DNA from: a virus
Strand: one strand, 5' to 3'
IMG/VR virus record: IMGVR_UViG_3300030116_000761
Location: 1-32,812 of that record
DNA length: 32,812 bases
The notes beneath the pieces are model-generated. The model searched no databases and was not told the DNA's origin. It saw only the letters and a list, made by a program, of their open reading frames with translations. The stretch's first letter is position 1; every line of letters begins with the position of its first letter. Shown piece after piece: positions 28,694-32,812 of the stretch. Both the position numbers and the translations under genes were made by a program.

Positions 28694-29158
28694 TTACCAA
28701 GGTTTATAATTTACTTTCCCATTTTCGTCTCTAAATGCTCTGAGACTTTGTTTTCTGTTTTTCTTGCCGACATACGACACATGAATCCACCCACTATTGG
28801 GTTCATCTTCACCTTTCCAGAACTCTAAAATGAGTTGGTCAAAGTCAAGATTATTTTTAATCCATAATGCAGTATCATAATTGGAAACGCCAATAATTTC
28901 AAGGTCTGCTGCTTGACCCTTTGCGTGTTGTGATGTTAATCCATTTGATCCAATAGCCATACATAATTCTGCACTGCGATAACCTGAAGTAATAATGACT
29001 GGACTTTCATAGTGGTTACGCAAAGGTTGAAGTACAGACTCACATAATTTTTTTAACGCATCAATATGGTCACTGGATGGATTATTGGGTATTCCTTTTC
29101 TCTCGGCAACCTGAGATTTAGTGAGTTCATTTAAGTTAAAGTTTTCTGTAAGTTTCAT
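28694..29158 (-). CDS. Endolysin, M15-family D,D-peptidase
   Basis: 154 residues with the peptidase M15 (M15_3/VanY-like) zinc site: His 78 and Asp 85 in SQHAKGQAADLEI, and His 126 in SGWIHVSYV. The GYRSAELCMAIGSNG turn before it is typical. It cuts peptide cross-links in the murein sac. No signal peptide, so release needs the holin. The start overlaps the nuclease-like gene end by 4 bases (ATGA). A secure call. Confidence 0.93.
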   Translation of the reverse strand: MKLTENFNLNELTKSQVAERKGIPNNPSSDHIDALKKLCESVLQPLRNHYESPVIITSGYRSAELCMAIGSNGLTSQHAKGQAADLEIIGVSNYDTALWIKNNLDFDQLILEFWKGEDEPNSGWIHVSYVGKKNRKQSLRAFRDENGKVNYKPW

Positions 29159-29481
29159 TTGTTTTTAAATTTACGTTTTGGAACTTGGTAAATTTCTCCT
29201 TGTTCAGTTACATATAATATTTCTACATCTAAATCTTTTTGTTGTTGTGTAGGTGAGCGATTGATTCTTGTGCCAGGTCTACAGCGGTGTGATTGTTGCT
29301 GTCTAAGTGATACAGTTTTAACATCATATTTCCTATACTCCTTAGTTTTAATATTATAGGTAATAATGTCAATAGGACCTAACCCATCAAGGGGTGTAAA
29401 TACAATAATATCATCTTGTTTTGCCAGATAAGACTGTGCAAGAAGCTGAGATATAATACCTTTCCTGTGTTTTACATTCAT
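29155..29481 (-). CDS. PD-(D/E)XK-like small nuclease
   Basis: 108 residues. KHRKGIISQLLAQSYLAKQD begins as the helix of small PD-(D/E)XK enzymes, GPIDIITYN contains Asp 38 and YDVKTVSLR gives Asp 53 and Lys 55. The D...D-x-K order fits endonucleases of the restriction/resolvase-like kind; Asp replaces the usual Glu. The basic segment RCRPGTRINRSP may contact DNA. It sits unexpectedly between fibre-assembly and lysis genes, behind its own promoter. Could resolve junctions for packaging. Confidence 0.7.
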   Translation of the reverse strand: MNVKHRKGIISQLLAQSYLAKQDDIIVFTPLDGLGPIDIITYNIKTKEYRKYDVKTVSLRQQQSHRCRPGTRINRSPTQQQKDLDVEILYVTEQGEIYQVPKRKFKNK

Positions 29482-29513
29482 GTACTTATAGTTGTATAAC
29501 TATATTTAGTACA
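29481..29513. repeat. Operator-like dyad over the lysis/nuclease promoter
   Basis: TGTACT-TATAGTT and AACTATA-(TTT)-AGTACA form a 13-bp interrupted inverted repeat around GTAT. It spans the promoter and the first base of the nuclease ATG, so a bound dimer would block transcription. Confidence 0.55.
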
Positions 29514-29520
29514 ATGTAAA
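29493..29520 (-). promoter_or_regulatory. Sigma70-like promoter before nuclease/lysis genes
   Basis: On the minus strand TTTACA (29520-29515), 16-base spacer, TATACA (29498-29493). The predicted start at about 29486 is only 5 bases from the ATG, so the transcript would be nearly leaderless. It lies within the dyad. Confidence 0.65.
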
Positions 29521-29544
29521 TGTTAGCCTACTAGATGTGGATGT

Positions 29545-29715
29545 TTAATCAAAATACTGCAATACTGCAGTGATGATACCTGCAAGAAAGATAAGAATCC
29601 ATACTGCACCCTTACCTTTATTCAAATCCTCTTTGATTTTCTTTTGCTCTTCTTTAAGATCTCTGATCTCTCTGCAGATAAATTCTAGTTTTACTTCTAT
29701 TGCAGATTTATCCAT
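29545..29715 (-). CDS. Small membrane protein with coiled coil (holin-like), 56 aa
   Basis: 56 residues: a charged helix (LEFICREIRDLKEEQKKIKE), then one hydrophobic helix near the end (AVWILIFLAGIITAVLQYF, about 37-55). This reversed layout (coil then C-terminal membrane helix) is known from small haemolysin-XhlA-like phage proteins that assist holins. It lies between the tail-assembly chaperone and the nuclease gene. Function inferred from topology. Confidence 0.65.
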   Translation of the reverse strand: MDKSAIEVKLEFICREIRDLKEEQKKIKEDLNKGKGAVWILIFLAGIITAVLQYFD

Positions 29716-29717
29716 AA

Positions 29718-30005
29718 TTATTCAGGTTTAGTTGGGAATACCACAGCATTAACATCTTCAACTGTAGTTAATCCATTAGTTATATCTCTTAGCTCTTGTC
29801 TGTATGTTGTCATTTCAGCAGATAGTGTATTGTCAGATAAAGCTAGGTAATCTGTTTCAGCTAATAGTTGATTTCTACGTTGCCTTAAATCTGCCATAGC
29901 TCTATCAAAAGCACCATCATTCCATGCTTGTTCTTGTGCAGCTATCGCAGCAATCTCATCTGCTGTGAGTTCTACCTGTTGTCCATTTACTATTTTGTGT
30001 GCCAT
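29718..30005 (-). CDS. Tail fibre assembly chaperone-like protein
   Basis: 95 residues: AHKIVNGQQVELTADEIAA at the start, RQRRNQLLAETDYLALSDN and MTTYRQELRDITNGLTTVED near the end. The RRxxLLAxTDxxxLxDNxL...YRQxLRDI pattern is that of the Phage_tail_APC chaperone family, which helps fold fibres. It directly follows the three fibre-like paralogs. Good family match; the fibre served is unknown. Confidence 0.85.
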   Translation of the reverse strand: MAHKIVNGQQVELTADEIAAIAAQEQAWNDGAFDRAMADLRQRRNQLLAETDYLALSDNTLSAEMTTYRQELRDITNGLTTVEDVNAVVFPTKPE

Positions 30006-30022
30006 AATTTCTCCATGTTATA

Positions 30023-30625
30023 TTAGTTTAATCCGAACATCAATATCTTACCATTTGCAATATTTCCACTATCCATGCGAAATATTATATTGGTTAATGC
30101 ACTTGTTGTATTAGCATAACCTCCACAGCGTTCAGTTACACAAAAAGTTGGAGAAGTATCTCCGTTTGCTTGAACGCCAACTGTTAAAAAATGTTTTACA
30201 AACGTAGTATTTGAAGGATCAAACAATGACATCATTGCAGCACCAGCACCATCTGTATTACCAATTTGATCTGTAATTCTTTGGTCTGATGTACTTTGTG
30301 CAAGATCACCAGCAGTAACATATCTTAATACACCTCCTGCTCCATTTTCACCATGATAAGCATCAAAAAATGATGTTGTTTTTGTTACGTTATAATTTGA
30401 TCCATTATCTGTACTTAGATTAAACATCAATCTTGCATTGTTTGTAGCTGGATCAATATTAATAAAAAAAAATCTATATTCTTTGTATGTGCTTAAATCA
30501 AACTCTATACTAGCAGTATCTGATGCAGTGGCAGATGATATGAATACCATATCACCAAGACTAGCAGAACCAGTAAAGCTAGTTAAACCACTTAACGCAT
30601 TATTACTTAATTTTATAATACTCAT
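30023..30625 (-). CDS. Fibre/adhesin-like protein, paralog 3
   Basis: 200 residues, beta-rich, Ser/Thr/Asn/Ala-rich. IKLSNNALSGLTSF start, a MFNLSTDNGSNYNVTKTT middle, FDPSNTTFVKHFL near residue 140 and an end SGNIANGKILMFGLN. The same blocks occur in the two preceding genes. Start overlaps the previous stop as ATGA. By analogy with terminal fibre-tip proteins it may bind receptors, but that is inferred from repetition, composition and position near fibre and chaperone genes. Confidence 0.65.
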   Translation of the reverse strand: MSIIKLSNNALSGLTSFTGSASLGDMVFISSATASDTASIEFDLSTYKEYRFFFINIDPATNNARLMFNLSTDNGSNYNVTKTTSFFDAYHGENGAGGVLRYVTAGDLAQSTSDQRITDQIGNTDGAGAAMMSLFDPSNTTFVKHFLTVGVQANGDTSPTFCVTERCGGYANTTSALTNIIFRMDSGNIANGKILMFGLN

Positions 30626-31227
30626 GCACTTATCCCATACATTTTAATTGTTCCAGCATCTATATTACCTGATGAAAAAGAAAATTTTATTGCATCAACT
30701 GCACTTGTATTATTTATATATCCAGCAAAATGTTCATCTTGAGCATAACTACCATTATTAAGACTTGATCTTATTATATAATGTTTAACAAAGACTGTGC
30801 TTGATGGGTTGAATAAATAAAAAGAACCGCTAACATTTCCATCACTTGCATTACTTACATTCGTTGATAAATTTTGTGGACTTGTACTTTGTGCTAAATC
30901 TACACTGGTATTATATCCTACTGCTGCTTGTACAAAACTTTCGGCATTGTATGCAATAAAAGCAGTAGAAGTTTTTGTTAAACCATAACTTGAACCACCA
31001 TCTGTGCTTGCCGTAAATGTTAAAAGAGTTGAGTTTGTAGCTGGATGGCAATCAATAAATTCCCAATAGTAAATATCATAGGTACTATCAATTCCACTTG
31101 TAAACTCTATTGATGCTGAACTAGAAGCTGTAGCAGTTGATATTAATACAGGCTTACCAGTTGATACTGCACTTGGAAATGCAGTGATATTTGCTAGAGC
31201 ATTATTGCCATGTTTAATAATTGCCAT
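30622..31227 (-). CDS. Fibre/adhesin-like protein, paralog 2
   Basis: 201 residues. IKHGNNALANITAFPSA start, ASSSASIEFTSGIDSTYD, DCHPATNSTLLTFTASTDGG, FNPSSTVFVKHYI and SSGNIDAGTIKMYGI. It aligns with both neighbours along the whole length; the (A/D)PATN and FVKH blocks are the best conserved. The stop overlaps the next start by ATGA. Part of a tandem set of three; role as for paralog 3. Confidence 0.65.
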   Translation of the reverse strand: MAIIKHGNNALANITAFPSAVSTGKPVLISTATASSSASIEFTSGIDSTYDIYYWEFIDCHPATNSTLLTFTASTDGGSSYGLTKTSTAFIAYNAESFVQAAVGYNTSVDLAQSTSPQNLSTNVSNASDGNVSGSFYLFNPSSTVFVKHYIIRSSLNNGSYAQDEHFAGYINNTSAVDAIKFSFSSGNIDAGTIKMYGISA

Positions 31228-31832
31228 TATCCAACTCCATAAAGTTTGATGACACCGCTATCCATATTTCCTGATGAAAATTTAAACTGAACTCTTGTGA
31301 TAGCAGTAGTTGTATTAATATAACCAGCACAAAATAAATCTGTTGAATAATCACTACCATTATAACCATGTGATCTTGCTATAAAATGTTTGACAAATGA
31401 GGTATTTGCAGGGTTAAAGAATTGAATTGTTCCAGAGCAACTTTCATCATTACCATTTCCTACTGCATCTACTAAAGTTTGAAATCCTGTACCTTGTGAT
31501 TGATCTTGTGCAGTTACATATTGTAATGCTGCGGTAGATCCATCTTCAGTTTGATAAGCTGCAAAATATGATGATGTAATAGTTTGATTGTAATTTGTGT
31601 TTGTTCCTGTGTCTGCTTGAAAACTAAAATTAGCATTATCTGTTGCTGGATGCATATTAATAAATTTAAAAATATAACTATTATATGTGCTATCAAGTCC
31701 AGATGTAAAACTAATAGATGCACTGCTACTAGCTGTTTGTGTACTAAGCAATGTTAATGCACCAGTAGGTATTGCTGCAGGTAAAGATGAAATACTAGAT
31801 AAAGATTGATTAGATATTTTTGTCAAAGCCAT
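31227..31832 (-). CDS. Fibre/adhesin-like protein, paralog 1
   Basis: 201 residues. TKISNQSLSSISSLPAAIP, SASISFTSGLDSTYNSYIF, NMHPATDNANFSFQADTG, FNPANTSFVKHFIARS and SSGNMDSGVIKLYGVG. Closest in pattern to paralog 2 (ASSSASI-FTSG-DSTY). First of the three tandem copies and adjacent to the 99-aa gene. It may be a receptor-binding tip or a head/tail fibre knob. Confidence 0.65.
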   Translation of the reverse strand: MALTKISNQSLSSISSLPAAIPTGALTLLSTQTASSSASISFTSGLDSTYNSYIFKFINMHPATDNANFSFQADTGTNTNYNQTITSSYFAAYQTEDGSTAALQYVTAQDQSQGTGFQTLVDAVGNGNDESCSGTIQFFNPANTSFVKHFIARSHGYNGSDYSTDLFCAGYINTTTAITRVQFKFSSGNMDSGVIKLYGVG

Positions 31833-31836
31833 AGGA

Positions 31837-32136
31837 TTAAACTCCTATCAATGCTTTAACTTCTTCTTCGGTTAAACCCAAGTCTAATAGTTTTTGTTTA
31901 CCAGATGCTTTTTTAGTTTCTTTATTTGCTTCTTCAGTTTGTAAATTTGTTTCTTCAGTATTTGCAGCAGTTTCATACGATGTTAATTGTTCATCACTAG
32001 GTTTATCTAATCCAGTTACATTCCATGTTTTAATATAATCACCATCTCCATTATTTTCTAAAACAATATTATCATCATCCCAAGTCTTTGAGTTTGCTTC
32101 TAAATATAATTTAATTTTTGTATATAATGTTGCCAT
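31837..32136 (-). CDS. XkdW-like small tail protein, 99 aa
   Basis: 99 residues. The N-terminus LYTKIKLYLEANSKTWDDDN is followed by IKTWNVTGLDKPSDEQL and a charged helix. The end SGKQKLLDLGLTEEEVKALIG is a common C-terminal helical hairpin of XkdW-like and other tail-associated small proteins. It lies between the edge fibre gene and the three paralogs. A tail-fibre assembly role is likely. Confidence 0.65.
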   Translation of the reverse strand: MATLYTKIKLYLEANSKTWDDDNIVLENNGDGDYIKTWNVTGLDKPSDEQLTSYETAANTEETNLQTEEANKETKKASGKQKLLDLGLTEEEVKALIGV

Positions 32137-32140
32137 AATT

Positions 32141-32812
32141 TTATCCTAATTTACAACCCATAAAAAAAGTTGATCTGTTACTATCACCATCAATATTTCT
32201 TGCTGAACCACCATCTTGAAATTTATATACTTCAATAGTATCACTTGCTGATAAATCTAAAATTGCAGACATTGAGAATGTTCTTCTATTTGATCCATGC
32301 GTTGTATTTCTATGTTCAACAAATTGTGATCCATTTTTAAAGAAAAATATTTTAACTGTTTCACCAGATGTACAATCACTTAATAATTTAGTATAAAAAA
32401 AATATTTACCTGCAGAAGGTGCAGTATATGTGCTAGAAGCAAAATCACTTCCTGTATCAAAATCTTCGCTATCAAAAGTTACTTTAGTATTAGTATTATT
32501 TGAAATACTTTGAGCAGAAGTTTTAGCTGCTAAAAAGAAATCACTTGCTCCACCTTTAATTAATGAAAAATCTATTCTTTTAATTGTACCAGCATCACTA
32601 ATTAAAAACTCATCTGTATCTGCTGGAGCAGAACTTAATTCAGTTTGTGCTGAAATAATATCATTATTTAATTTTGCACCTGTTACAGCATTTGAAGATA
32701 TTTTAGCTGTAGAAACTGTATCATCAGCAGGGGTTGTAATAAGTCCTGTACCATAATGAAAAATAAAATCATTTGTAGAAGTTGATGCAACCGCAGTACC
32801 AAAGTCTATAGT
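32141..32812 (-). CDS. Tail fibre protein, C-terminal part (cut by window edge)
   Basis: Open from the right edge to a TAA at 32141-32143, 223 residues. The N-terminal visible part (FGTAVASTSTNDFIFHYGTG, LITTPADDTVSTAKISSNAV, KLNNDIISAQTELSSAPADT) is the tail of a fibre stem domain seen in marine phages. The C-terminal 130 residues are a jelly-roll-like domain with APSAGKYFFYTKLLSD and VKIFFFKNGSQF, resembling C1q/TNF-like fibre tips. The start is outside the window. Receptor binding inferred from domain type. Confidence 0.75.
   Translation of the reverse strand, partial: TIDFGTAVASTSTNDFIFHYGTGLITTPADDTVSTAKISSNAVTGAKLNNDIISAQTELSSAPADTDEFLISDAGTIKRIDFSLIKGGASDFFLAAKTSAQSISNNTNTKVTFDSEDFDTGSDFASSTYTAPSAGKYFFYTKLLSDCTSGETVKIFFFKNGSQFVEHRNTTHGSNRRTFSMSAILDLSASDTIEVYKFQDGGSARNIDGDSNRSTFFMGCKLG

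Noticed and set aside
1-32812. Lysogeny module, CRISPR array, tRNA genes or insertion sequences
   Set aside because: No integrase, no regularly spaced repeats, no cloverleaf and no transposase were seen on reading both strands.

Overview
The window is almost entirely one tailed-phage genome. It is A+T-rich and very compact: genes abut or overlap through TAATG or ATGA junctions, and there is no cellular gene, tRNA, integrase or CRISPR array. The virion genes follow phage T7 order (portal, scaffold, capsid, tail tubular A and B, gp13-, gp14-, gp15- and gp16-like internal proteins, gp17-like fibre), so it is a podovirus with a T7-type particle. Yet I find no T7-type RNA polymerase, DNA polymerase, helicase or primase. 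The A+T bias, the many tiny marine-phage-type proteins and this gene set suggest a marine phage of an alphaproteobacterium such as SAR11 (an HTVC010P-like pelagiphage); the host is inferred.

Layout. (1) 1-17327, minus strand: late operon from the large terminase (15868-17139) down through portal, scaffold, capsid, tail tube, internal proteins and fibre; a fibre gene is cut by the left edge. (2) 17328-17731: the only gene-free stretch over 300 bp, holding a G-rich block, a 14-bp palindrome and a promoter. (3) 17732-19784, plus strand: nine tiny genes, the first three groups separated by terminator-promoter modules. (4) 19789-22257, minus strand: small terminase, a zinc-type HGG protein, a winged-helix replication initiator, a nuclease-like protein and small genes. 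(5) 22258-22353: divergent control region with two DnaA-box-like sites. (6) 22354-25829, plus strand: Cas4/lambda-exonuclease-like nuclease, putative annealing protein, SSB-like protein, a structured RNA candidate, a DUF6378-like protein and a DnaA domain IV-like protein. (7) 25826-32812, minus strand: many tiny, mostly basic or membrane proteins, a lysis block (M15 endopeptidase, holin-like and spanin-like proteins), a nuclease-like gene, then tail-fibre chaperones and three paralogous fibre/adhesin genes; another fibre gene is cut by the right edge.

Both edges fall inside minus-strand fibre genes. If the genome is circular or circularly permuted, the late operon runs 17327 to 1 and then 32812 to 25826 without interruption; directly joining the edges does not restore one reading frame, so some sequence is probably missing there.

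How it works together: host RNA polymerase probably reads the sigma70-like promoters. The phage likely redirects host replication with its winged-helix initiator and DnaA-like DNA-binding protein, recombines its DNA with the exonuclease/annealing/SSB set, packages with TerS/TerL, and lyses with the M15 cassette. The observations most worth checking are the repeated terminator-promoter modules, the phage DnaA-like protein with DnaA-box-like sites at a divergent promoter, the RNA element at 24535-24620, the 5'-terminal hairpin leader at 18633, the G-rich/palindromic region beside terL, and the TerS/HGG gene overlap of 200 bp.
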